From the NCBI GenBank assembly GCA_030640215.1, contig DAOWJU010000086.1:1-16033 (forward strand): 16,033 bases of DNA. The letters run 5' to 3'. Positions 7,114 to 13,766 of this stretch are shown in pieces. Within the stretch, counting starts at the first letter, position 1. Every line of letters begins with the position of its first letter. The notes beneath the pieces were generated by a model. That model worked only from the letters and a program-made list of their open reading frames with translations, ran no database searches and was not told the DNA's origin. A program made the translations under genes and the position numbers. The DNA comes from Desulfuromonadales bacterium (GTDB lineage Bacteria > Desulfobacterota > Desulfuromonadia > Desulfuromonadales > BM103).

Positions 7114-7950
7114 ATGGCTTCTGAGGCCCCCCGGCACAACAAACTTACCCGACCAATCTTAACTCTGCTGATCATGTTGGCAATTCTGGTCGGTTGCAGT
7201 ACGCCAACAGCACCGCAGAGAGCCCCCTCAAGTCGCTCCGGAGACGACCCGATTGCCGCGCTTCTTAAAGAGGCGCCGCCCGCTCAGCGTCAAGGGACGC
7301 CTCTGCAGAAGATGGGTTATTCGATTCAGGTCGGTGCCTTTGCCAGTCTCGACAATGCCGTACGCCTTGAGCAGCGTCTTGAGGCACGCGGCATTGACGC
7401 CTACTACTTCCGCCATGAATCGGGTCTCTACAAGGTTCGTTTTGCTAACTACGCCACTTACAAGCCAGCACGCAGCGAAGCGGAACGCCTGCAATCACAG
7501 GGGCTGATCGACACCTTCTTTATCGTTTTTCCAGAAGATTACGCCGCTGCCCGCATCAAAAAGAGCGGCAAGGGCAATCTGCGCAGCGAACTGGTCAAGA
7601 CCGCCAAACGCTTCATCGGCATCCCCTACCGCTGGGGCGGCACCACCGCTAAAAACGGCTTCGACTGCAGTGGCCTGACCATGGTCAGCTACCGCCTCAA
7701 CGGCCTGAACCTGCCCCGGGTCTCGCGCAGCCAGTTCAAAGCCGGTAAGTGGGTTTCCAAAAAGAAATTGCGCCAGGGCGACCTGGTCTTTTTTGCCACC
7801 AAGGGTGGTACGCGGGTCACCCACGTCGGCATGTATGTCGGTGATGGTAACTTCATTCACGCCCCTCGTACCGGCAAGAATGTCCGCATTGAGAAGCTTT
7901 CGAACAAGTTCTTTGCTAAAACCTACGTGGGCGGTAGGACGTACCTATGA
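7114..7950 (+). CDS. Lipoprotein with SPOR domain and NlpC/P60 endopeptidase domain
   Basis: This 278-aa envelope protein is predicted to bind denuded glycan strands through its SPOR domain and to cut peptidoglycan stem peptides. Residues 1-27 are a lipoprotein signal (basic start, hydrophobic 15-27) ending in the lipobox LVGC with Cys28 as the lipidated residue. A Pro/Ser linker follows. The SPOR domain spans about 67-140 (GYSIQVGAFASLDNAVRLEQ...GLYKVRFANY). The NlpC/P60 domain covers about 155-278 with the full catalytic set: Cys185 in FDCSG, His237 in THVGMYVG and His249 in FIHAP. The RWGG of the active-site entry is also present. The start has no strong ribosome site. The last four bases overlap the start of the MFS gene (ATGA), so the two are probably translationally coupled. 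Family calls are firm; the cleaved bond is inferred from the family. Confidence 0.92.
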   Translation: MASEAPRHNKLTRPILTLLIMLAILVGCSTPTAPQRAPSSRSGDDPIAALLKEAPPAQRQGTPLQKMGYSIQVGAFASLDNAVRLEQRLEARGIDAYYFRHESGLYKVRFANYATYKPARSEAERLQSQGLIDTFFIVFPEDYAAARIKKSGKGNLRSELVKTAKRFIGIPYRWGGTTAKNGFDCSGLTMVSYRLNGLNLPRVSRSQFKAGKWVSKKKLRQGDLVFFATKGGTRVTHVGMYVGDGNFIHAPRTGKNVRIEKLSNKFFAKTYVGGRTYL

Positions 7951-9332
7951 GCCAAAAGGTTTCCCGATCCGCCACGCTCATGGTCGTCTGCACCGCCCAC
8001 TTCCTCATGCCCTTCATGATGTCGGCGGTCGGCGTTGCCCTGCCTGCCATTGGCCGTGATTTTAACGCCAGCGCCATGCAGTTGGGACTGGTGGAGACCA
8101 CCTACGTGCTCTCGGCATCGATCTTCCTTCTGGCCATGGGCCGGATGGGAGATATTTACGGCCGACGCCGGATCTTCCAATACGGTGTCGTGGTCTTTAC
8201 CATCGCCGGAGGTCTACTTTCACAAGCATGGTCAATCGAATCAATGATCGCCATGCGTTTTTTGCAGGGCATGGGCGGCTCCATGGTCATGGCGACCACC
8301 TTTGCCATTGTGGTTTCGGTCTTTCCGCCCGAAGAACGTGGCAAGGCTCTCGGCATCGCCGTCGCCAGCGTCTACGCCGGCATCTCCTGTGGACCTTTTT
8401 TCGGCGGCGCGCTGGTTACCACTTTCGGCTGGCGCTCTATTTTCTATCTCGCCGTGCCGCTTGGCATAATCACCTTCGCTGTCACCTGTGCCAAACTGCG
8501 CGGCGAATGGGCTGAAGCCAAGGGCGAGCCTTTCGACTGGCGCGGCAGTCTGGTCTACGCCGCAGCGATTCTGCTGCTGATCAGCGGCGCTTCCAATCTG
8601 GACCAGGGCCTGTGGGCCTGGCTGCTGGCATTGTCTGGAACCGGCGGTTTGCTCTTCTTTCTGGTGCTGGAATCGCGCACCGAGTATCCGGTCCTCAACG
8701 TCGCCCTGCTGCGCAGCAACCGGGTCTTTGCCTTCTCCAACCTCGCCGCCCTGCTCAACTACGCCGCCACCTTCGGTGTCACCTTTTTCCTGAGTCTCTA
8801 CCTGCAATACGTCAAGGGCTTGAACCCACGTGAAGCCGGGACCATTCTCATTATTCAACCGATCGTCCAAGCGACCTTCTCACCGCTATGCGGACGCCTT
8901 GCCGATCGCTTTTCCGCCGCAACCGTAGCGACCATCGGCATGGCTCTTTGTGCCGCTGGCCTCGCTATCGCCGCCACCATCACGGCCACCACTTCGCTGA
9001 CCTTGATCATGATTATGCTGGCGACCCTTGGCCTCGGTTTCGCGCTCTTTTCCTCACCAAACATCAGCGTCATTATGGGCAGTGTGCCGCCGCGCTACCT
9101 CGGCATCGCCTCCGGACTTAACAGCACCATGCGCACCCTGGGCATGATGGCCAGCATGACCATTATCACCATCACCTTTTCCATCTTCATGGCAGGTCAT
9201 GCGGTGACCCCACAAACTCAGCCCCAGTTTCTCACCAGCATGCACACCGCATTATTAACCTTTGCAGCGCTCTGTGTGGTCGGGATCTTTTTCTCGATCG
9301 CCCGTATTCAAAAACCGGCTGACCAGCAATAA
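7947..9332 (+). CDS. MFS transporter, DHA2 (14-helix) drug:H+ antiporter type
   Basis: This 461-aa inner-membrane transporter has about fourteen hydrophobic segments. The loop between helices 2 and 3 carries MFS motif A (GRMGDIYGRRR). Helix 5 carries the antiporter motif C (GISCGPFFGGAL), which in this family marks proton-driven exporters. RFLQGMGGSMVMAT in helix 4 fits the motif B region with its conserved Arg. The closest groups by pattern are EmrB/QacA-type DHA2 exporters, but the substrate cannot be read from sequence. The ATG overlaps the stop of the preceding SPOR-NlpC/P60 lipoprotein gene by four bases, a typical coupled arrangement. The 96 bp after the stop contain no terminator that I can see. 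Confidence 0.93.
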   Translation: MSQKVSRSATLMVVCTAHFLMPFMMSAVGVALPAIGRDFNASAMQLGLVETTYVLSASIFLLAMGRMGDIYGRRRIFQYGVVVFTIAGGLLSQAWSIESMIAMRFLQGMGGSMVMATTFAIVVSVFPPEERGKALGIAVASVYAGISCGPFFGGALVTTFGWRSIFYLAVPLGIITFAVTCAKLRGEWAEAKGEPFDWRGSLVYAAAILLLISGASNLDQGLWAWLLALSGTGGLLFFLVLESRTEYPVLNVALLRSNRVFAFSNLAALLNYAATFGVTFFLSLYLQYVKGLNPREAGTILIIQPIVQATFSPLCGRLADRFSAATVATIGMALCAAGLAIAATITATTSLTLIMIMLATLGLGFALFSSPNISVIMGSVPPRYLGIASGLNSTMRTLGMMASMTIITITFSIFMAGHAVTPQTQPQFLTSMHTALLTFAALCVVGIFFSIARIQKPADQQ

Positions 9333-9395
9333 TCATCCCTTGCCAATGGCGAGGATCGCGACAAACCAGAAAAACTCGGTAAGATTAATCTGACT

Positions 9396-9401
9396 TATAA
9401 T
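9396..9401 (+). promoter_or_regulatory. Candidate -10 element for the 9429 gene
   Basis: A perfect TATAAT lies 27 bp upstream of the ATG at 9429, in the short gap after the MFS gene. No good -35 hexamer is found 16-18 bp before it. It may be a weak or activator-dependent promoter, or a chance match. The downstream ATG has GGAAA at about 7 nt spacing. Confidence 0.35.
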
Positions 9402-9428
9402 TTCAATGCGCGACCATCCGGAAATACC

Positions 9429-10739
9429 ATGAGCAACCAACGCCCCAGCATATCGCCACTCTTCCTCAGCCAGTTTGAAGTCGATGAGTCGGTCCCCTTC
9501 CAGCGCCACCTTAATCGTCTGGAAGTGGAGATCGGTCAGGAGGATTACAGCAAGCTGAAGCGGGTTGAGCTGCTTGACGAAGTGCCAGACGAAGCCACTT
9601 TTGCGGCCATGCTGGAAATTACCGAGCGCCTGCTGAAGAGCACGCAGAACAACTACAACCGGGAGCTGATAAAACGCCTGCAAATTCGCATCTATCTCGA
9701 CCCCATTCAATATTCCGTCTATTACCGCCTGCCGGATCGCTGCCTGCGCTTTGTCGCCACCTGGCGCCAAGAGGTTTTGCAGCGTTTCTTTGCCGACGTG
9801 CCGACCGAGGATTCCGGCTGGCATACTTGCGGTCACGCCTTACCTGAATTTGAGGGACGTTACCGGCCGGATGCCGCTGGCGGTGCTTTGCTGCTGCGCC
9901 ATCGACAGGAAAACATCCGTCAACAAAGTCCCCTGATCACAGCCAGCCATGGTCCCTACGATCCGCACACCCTGGAGGTGACGCTCTACTTCCTGCGCAC
10001 CGGCAAGGGTGGCTCAGCAATCATCAATCTCGGCTTCGCCGGACGCGAACCTTTGACTGACGAGAACCTTGCCCAGCTGGAAAGCTGGGGCGTACCACTC
10101 AACCCAAGCAATATCGATGTCATCTATCCCTATATTGATGAGCACGGCCACCCCTACTGCTACAAACTCGAAGAGGGATTGCCAAACTATATGACAACAC
10201 TGGAACTGTCTCTTCCAGAGTTGCTGATTGATATTCACGGTTGTGTGGGGACTTTCAGTGATGATCGTCGTGTTGTGGTTGGTCTTGGTGGCCTGCCACC
10301 CTACCGGTCGCCAAATGACATAGGGAGGTTTCTCAAAGAAGAGGATGTGCTTTTTCTGCGGCCTAACGACACTGTAAAAGAGGGGTTGAACCTGATTCGG
10401 GATCTCTCCGCCGAGATGTACGTGCAGTTCTGCGCTGGTACCCACCTCTGCTACAATTTTGCCCTACTTGGCGGTATGCAGCTGCTCGGTTTTCAGGTGG
10501 ATCCAGAAACCGATATCGACAGCCTGATCGATGGTGAAGAACGCACCTTTCTGCCAAAGGAGAACCTGCGCTGGATTCCTGGTGCAGGAGCCAATGCCCT
10601 GCAACGCATCGCTGCGCACAAGCTCAACCCAATGACACAGTGCCTGCATGTTGAAATTCCCACCGCGGTACGCCGCAAAATGGTTCTGAAACTACGCTCT
10701 CTGGAGATTGAGTCTTCGCTTGATGCGAGTGGGTTGTAA
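9429..10739 (+). CDS. Uncharacterised protein, possible metal-dependent amidohydrolase
   Basis: I do not recognise this 436-aa protein by name. There is no signal peptide or membrane segment, so it is probably cytoplasmic. Residues 1-130 are mostly helical and charged. A mixed alpha/beta part follows, with three His/Asp/Glu-containing motifs in order: PLITASHGPYD at 168-178, ELLIDIHGCVGTF at 264-276 followed by VVVGLGG, and CLHVEIPTAVRR at 405-416. Their order and spacing recall N-formylglutamate amidohydrolase-like zinc enzymes (SHxG, then DLHS, then a late E of the type xEIxR). That link is an inference from motif shape, not a confident match. Further conserved-looking His/Cys sites are WHTCGH (131-136) and QFCAGTHLC (333-341). 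The start is supported by GGAAA about 7 nt before the ATG. The reading frame is intact with neighbour-like codon use, so it is a real gene. Confidence 0.8.
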   Translation: MSNQRPSISPLFLSQFEVDESVPFQRHLNRLEVEIGQEDYSKLKRVELLDEVPDEATFAAMLEITERLLKSTQNNYNRELIKRLQIRIYLDPIQYSVYYRLPDRCLRFVATWRQEVLQRFFADVPTEDSGWHTCGHALPEFEGRYRPDAAGGALLLRHRQENIRQQSPLITASHGPYDPHTLEVTLYFLRTGKGGSAIINLGFAGREPLTDENLAQLESWGVPLNPSNIDVIYPYIDEHGHPYCYKLEEGLPNYMTTLELSLPELLIDIHGCVGTFSDDRRVVVGLGGLPPYRSPNDIGRFLKEEDVLFLRPNDTVKEGLNLIRDLSAEMYVQFCAGTHLCYNFALLGGMQLLGFQVDPETDIDSLIDGEERTFLPKENLRWIPGAGANALQRIAAHKLNPMTQCLHVEIPTAVRRKMVLKLRSLEIESSLDASGL

Positions 10740-10780
10740 TAGGCCTGAATTTGGCAAACCACAGGGACTGTCTCGGATTT

Positions 10781-11045
10781 TATTTTCACTATCCGTGCTT
10801 GGCTTTTCGACCCCGTAGCCCGTCGCTGCAACAGCCCGGCACATAGCTACGCGCACCAAAACGACTCAACAACACAAACAAAACGACTCCACCTCTTACC
10901 TCATTATCAAAAACAACTTAAGACCACAGCTCTTAGGCGCATAACATGCCCAGCGCAGCGCAAGCCATTCTTTATGTTACTTTCTTGGGGCTTGGCAAGA
11001 AAGTGGCCCGGTTGTCGGCCGGGACCGACGATCTCGATCTTGAAT
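10781..11045 (-). repeat. Composite intergenic repeat, module A, copy A3 (A-only subtype)
   Basis: Read on the minus strand, this copy starts at CAAGATCGAGATCGTCGG and follows the linker after module B3, giving the order A4-B3-A3. Hairpins are at 11014-11029 (GTCGG/CCGAC) and 10979-11004 (ACTTTCTTG/CAAGAAAGT). GCGCTGCGCTGGGCATGTTA and GGGCTGTTGCAGCGACGGGCTA follow. The end, AAGCCAAGCACGGATAGTG, matches the end of copy A1, which also lacks module B. It lies just beyond the 3' end of the 9429-10739 gene. No gene is visible in it. Confidence 0.85.
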
Positions 11046-11080
11046 ATTAAGGAAAGAATAGGATTAAAGGAAGGCTTTTT

Positions 11081-11600
11081 CTTATCTGAAAACCAATCAA
11101 GACCGGCGGCGCGCGTACCGCCAAACGCCATACTTTTGCCCGGCAGCAAAAGTAAGCAAAAGTACCATCACCTAGCGGTGGGCATGTGTACTCCAATGGT
11201 TCTGGCTCTGATTGGCAATGATTCTAAAATTTCAAGATTCTGCTTTTTTGCAGCCATTGGCGGGGGTGCCTGATCTTAACGGCCCCCTGTGCGGTTTACT
11301 GGAATTGTTTGTACGCTGTGTCTAGCAGGTATTTTGCACGTTCTCTGCTTGGATTCTCAACCCAGTAACCCGACCCTGCAACAGCCCTACCGAGAATCCG
11401 GCATACCACCACCTCATCAACAATACAAACAAAATAAAACCACCTCTTGTCCCATTATCAGAAGTTGTTTACAACCACAGCTCTCAGGCGCACAACATGC
11501 CCAGCGCAGCGCAAAGCCTTCTTTGGTTACTTTCTTTGGCTTTGGAAAGAAAGTCACCCGGCTGTCGGGCGGGCCCGACGATCTTAATCTTAATCTCGAT
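11081..11600 (-). repeat. Composite intergenic repeat, full A+B unit (A4-B3)
   Basis: On the minus strand, module A4 (about 11600-11290) runs into module B3 (about 11290-11081), block for block like 1885-2418. The A4 hairpins differ in sequence but keep pairing. At 11564-11579 the pair closing the CCCG loop is G-C where the other copies have T-G. At 11529-11554 the innermost pair is T-A (ACTTTCTTT/AAAGAAAGT) where the others have G-C. Module B3 has the hairpin 11132-11153 (ACTTTTGC/GCAAAAGT) and the GGCGG/CCGCC hairpin beside it. With A3 and the MITE-like copy it accounts for nearly all of the 1-kb stretch 10740-11742 between two convergent operons. Open frames of 99 and 107 codons on the plus strand are repeat-derived and not called as genes. 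Confidence 0.88.
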
Positions 11601-11617
11601 TTTGATTATTGAGACCC

Positions 11618-11733
11618 TTGCAAAACTCAATAAGAGCCATTGATCTTCATTCCCACGCATGCGGAAATCCAGAGGTTTACTGGAATTGTCAAAAAATGGA
11701 TCCCCGTTTTCACGAGGATGACGACTTTTGTCA
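11618..11733. mobile_element. MITE-like element, copy 2 (116 bp)
   Basis: This is a second copy of the element at 5745-5859 in the same orientation. It has a left end TTGCAAAA (11618-11625), an imperfect palindrome CATTCCCACGCATGCGGAAA, GTTTACTGGAATTGTC, AAAAATGGATCCC and the right block CACGAGGATGACGACTTTTG. The right terminal repeat has decayed (TTTTGTCA) and the central palindrome carries mismatches, so this copy looks older or less constrained. It ends 9 bp beyond the stop codon of the small gene on the minus strand, so it may supply part of that operon's 3' end. Confidence 0.78.
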
Positions 11734-11742
11734 GACTCTCAA

Positions 11743-11907
11743 CTAATAAATAACAATATAACCATGATCCGTAGCAATCTTGGAGATTTCCAGAACATCT
11801 TCAATCTGGTAGGGAGTGCCATCGAGCACAAAAGTATAACCACCCTCCGGATTCTTTTTGGCAAGGTCCATCAAGTATTCAAAGCTGGCTGTCTTGATTG
11901 TTTCCAT
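11743..11907 (-). CDS. Small protein, 54 aa, unknown function
   Basis: This is a short open frame directly downstream of the HisN-type phosphatase gene, with 16 nt between stop and start. It begins METIKTASFEYLMDLAKKNP and ends in ATDHGYIVIY. A strong Shine-Dalgarno (AGGAGAG) sits 6 nt before the ATG, and codon use looks like that of its neighbours. The protein is acidic to neutral and soluble. The pattern suggests an N-terminal helix, a Gly-rich turn with a short strand (GGYTFVLDG), a second helix (YQIEDVLEISKIATD) and a final strand, which would be a compact alpha/beta mini-domain. I know of no family for it. Its position implies co-transcription with hisN, and a MITE-like element starts 9 bp after its stop. 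That it is a real gene is well supported by the ribosome site and spacing; no function can be named. Confidence 0.72.
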   Translation of the reverse strand: METIKTASFEYLMDLAKKNPEGGYTFVLDGTPYQIEDVLEISKIATDHGYIVIY

Positions 11908-11913
11908 GCAACT

Positions 11914-11920
11914 CTCTCCT
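11914..11920 (-). promoter_or_regulatory. Ribosome binding site of the 54-aa gene
   Basis: AGGAGAG on the minus strand, 6 nt before the ATG at 11907, begins within 4 nt of the hisN stop codon. It is the strongest Shine-Dalgarno in the window and is the main evidence that the small downstream frame is translated. Confidence 0.75.
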
Positions 11921-11923
11921 CTA

Positions 11924-12727
11924 TCACAGCAGGGCCATCACTTCTGCATGTAACTGCTGGTTGGCCGCAGCCACCACAAAACCACCCTCTAACGGGCGCT
12001 TGCCTTCTGCATCGGTAATCACACCACCAGCCGCCTCAATAATCGGAATCAGCGGCACAATGTCGTAGGGCTGCAGGGTATCTTCAATCACCAGGTCAAT
12101 CTGACCGAGCGCCAGCATGCAGTAGGCGTAACAATCGCCGCCGAAACGTTGCAAGCGGGCTTTTGCTGCGACCTTTCTGAAAGACGCCAGATGCTCCGCA
12201 TTGGCAAACATGCTCTCGTGCGTACAGTAAAGCAGAGCCTCTTCAAGACGGACATCCTGCCGGCTCTGCATGGCAAAGGTTCGCCCCTTCTCTTGCAGAA
12301 AAGCCCCGGCTGCGCTGCCATAAAAGAGTTCGTCCGTTGCCGGTTGATACATGAGCCCGGCAAGAACCTGGTCAGCCTGCTGCAAACCGACCAGAATACC
12401 CCAGGTGGGGAAACCGCTGATAAACGCCTTGGTGCCGTCAATCGGATCGATGATCCAGTTGCTATCGCTCGTCCCCGGCGTGATGCCATCCTCTTCACCG
12501 ATCACACCGAAAGTCGGGCAACAGCGCGTCAGTTCCGCGCGCAGATAAGCCTCGATTTCGCGATCAGCCTGCGTCACCGGATCAAAGCTGTGCTCGTCAA
12601 GTTTGTTCTCCACCTGCAGGGGCTGACGGAAATAACGCCGGGCGATTTCACCGGCACCCTGCATGGCCTGCTGTGCGAAGTTCAGCGCCTCGGCAACATC
12701 TTGTTCTGTCAAAGTGGCTTTATCCAT
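11924..12727 (-). CDS. hisN: Histidinol-phosphatase, inositol monophosphatase family (HisN type)
   Basis: This is a 267-aa Mg-dependent phosphatase. Metal-binding motifs are in order: DPVTQADREIE near 49-59, GEEDG at 77-81, DPIDGTKAF at 94-102, and the late PYDIVPLIPIIEAAGG. The run DGTKAFISGFPTWGILVGL and the GGDCYAYCMLALGQIDLVIE segment are the pattern of HisN histidinol-phosphatases rather than of inositol monophosphatase SuhB or CysQ. The likely reaction is therefore L-histidinol phosphate to L-histidinol in histidine synthesis, in the cytoplasm. The substrate is inferred and could be another sugar or inositol phosphate. Of two possible starts, I chose the ATG at 12725-12727, with AGGA about 10 nt upstream; the ATG at 12751 has no ribosome site and would add 8 residues. 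No other his genes are nearby. Confidence 0.85.
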   Translation of the reverse strand: MDKATLTEQDVAEALNFAQQAMQGAGEIARRYFRQPLQVENKLDEHSFDPVTQADREIEAYLRAELTRCCPTFGVIGEEDGITPGTSDSNWIIDPIDGTKAFISGFPTWGILVGLQQADQVLAGLMYQPATDELFYGSAAGAFLQEKGRTFAMQSRQDVRLEEALLYCTHESMFANAEHLASFRKVAAKARLQRFGGDCYAYCMLALGQIDLVIEDTLQPYDIVPLIPIIEAAGGVITDAEGKRPLEGGFVVAAANQQLHAEVMALL

Positions 12728-12818
12728 GGCTTCGGAATCCTGCAAAATCAAAATAGTATTCGGGATATTCTATAAGAAAATGGACTTATCATCAAAACAA
12801 AGGTTTTTCGGGTTTAGC

Positions 12819-12906
12819 CATCCTGTCTATCCTGTTCATCCCTGTTAGATAAATGCCTTTAAAGTCAAAATCATTTTACAGGGATAGACAGGATGAACAG
12901 GATAGA
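12819..12906. repeat. Inverted repeat of CAGGATGAA/CAGGATAGA units
   Basis: The left arm 12819-12846 (CATCCTGTCTATCCTGTTCA...) and right arm 12878-12905 (ACAGGGATAGACAGGATGAA...) can pair over about 26 nt with small internal loops, enclosing an AT-rich loop of 31 nt. Each arm is built of short CAGGAT-based units in different order, so the mismatches come in two-base blocks. Similar CAGGATGAACAGGATAGA repeats are common in many bacterial genomes. It lies between the queF stop and the hisN start, both transcribed leftward, and might attenuate or separate the two. The rest of 12728-12931 shows no gene. Confidence 0.8.
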
Positions 12907-12931
12907 ATCTGTAACCCAAAAGGCTTCAAAG

Positions 12932-13762
12932 TTACTGCCGCGCCAACCGCAAATTCTCCACATCATACTCAAAATTACTGCGGTACGGATTGATATCCAG
13001 ACCACCACGCCGGGTATAACGCGCATAAACCGTCAGCTGCTCCGGTTGGCAGAAACGCATAAGATCAGTATAGATCCGCTCAACGCACTGCTCATGGAAT
13101 TCGTTGTGCTGGCGAAAAGAGATCAGGTAGCGCAACAAGGCTTCCTGATCGATCTTTGCGCCCTGGTAGCGCACCAGAAGGCTACCCCAATCCGGCTGAT
13201 TGGTCACCAGGCAGTTGCTTTTCAGCAGGTGGCTGTGCAGCGTTTCGCTGACCTGCTGGCGAGGGTCAGCCGCACCCTTGAGGAGTTCAGCGTCGAGCGA
13301 GTAATGATCAACCTTGAGATCGAGTTCATCGATGCACTGCCCCGGCAGAGTAGCGAAAGACTCAGCGGCAAACTCTGCGGCGCTGAGCAAACGCACATCC
13401 ACCGGCGTCCCGGCCGCGCCACCCAGATCCTGACTCATCAGAGCACGCACGGCTTCAAAATCATCAAAGCGGGTCTGGTTAAAAGAGTTGAGATAGAGTT
13501 TGATTGATTTTGATTCGATCAGGTTGGCCGATTCGCAGGGGATGCGGAACTCGCCCATGGCAACCACCGGTTTGCCCTGCGGAGTCAACCAGGAGAGTTC
13601 GTAAGCATTCCAGATATCCACACCGTGGAACGGCAGCTCATCAGCCAGGCCAATCTCGTCACGCTTAAGCTTGCGCGGTACCGGACAGAGCAGAGCGGGA
13701 TCGTACTCGGACGTGTACAGTGTGGGTTTGCCCAACGGCAGATTGGCTTCGAATTCGTTCAT
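12932..13762 (-). CDS. queF: NADPH-dependent 7-cyano-7-deazaguanine reductase, long form
   Basis: This 276-aa cytoplasmic enzyme reduces the nitrile of preQ0 to the amine preQ1 in queuosine synthesis. It is the two-lobed long form (E. coli QueF has 282 aa). The NADPH-binding motif [15 protein letters not shown] starts at residue 83. The catalytic part [13 protein letters not shown] gives Cys184, which forms the thioimide with substrate, and Asp191. [11 protein letters not shown] supplies His223 and Glu224. The closing [18 protein letters not shown] is also characteristic. The ATG at 13762 lies 4 nt after the helicase stop, so the gene is probably translated from the same message by coupling. 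There is no room for a preQ1 riboswitch directly before it. No other queuosine gene is in the window. Confidence 0.96.
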   Translation of the reverse strand: MNEFEANLPLGKPTLYTSEYDPALLCPVPRKLKRDEIGLADELPFHGVDIWNAYELSWLTPQGKPVVAMGEFRIPCESANLIESKSIKLYLNSFNQTRFDDFEAVRALMSQDLGGAAGTPVDVRLLSAAEFAAESFATLPGQCIDELDLKVDHYSLDAELLKGAADPRQQVSETLHSHLLKSNCLVTNQPDWGSLLVRYQGAKIDQEALLRYLISFRQHNEFHEQCVERIYTDLMRFCQPEQLTVYARYTRRGGLDINPYRSNFEYDVENLRLARQ

Positions 13763-13766
13763 GCCC

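Noticed and set aside
10974..11612. Open frames of 99 and 107 codons in the repeat zone
   Set aside because: Similar frames recur in every copy of modules A and B with shifting starts and frames, so they follow from repeat identity rather than gene function.
12149..12775. Open frames antisense to hisN (12149-12775) and to queF (12893-13507)
   Set aside because: Both lie over enzymes with complete catalytic motifs and show no features of their own.
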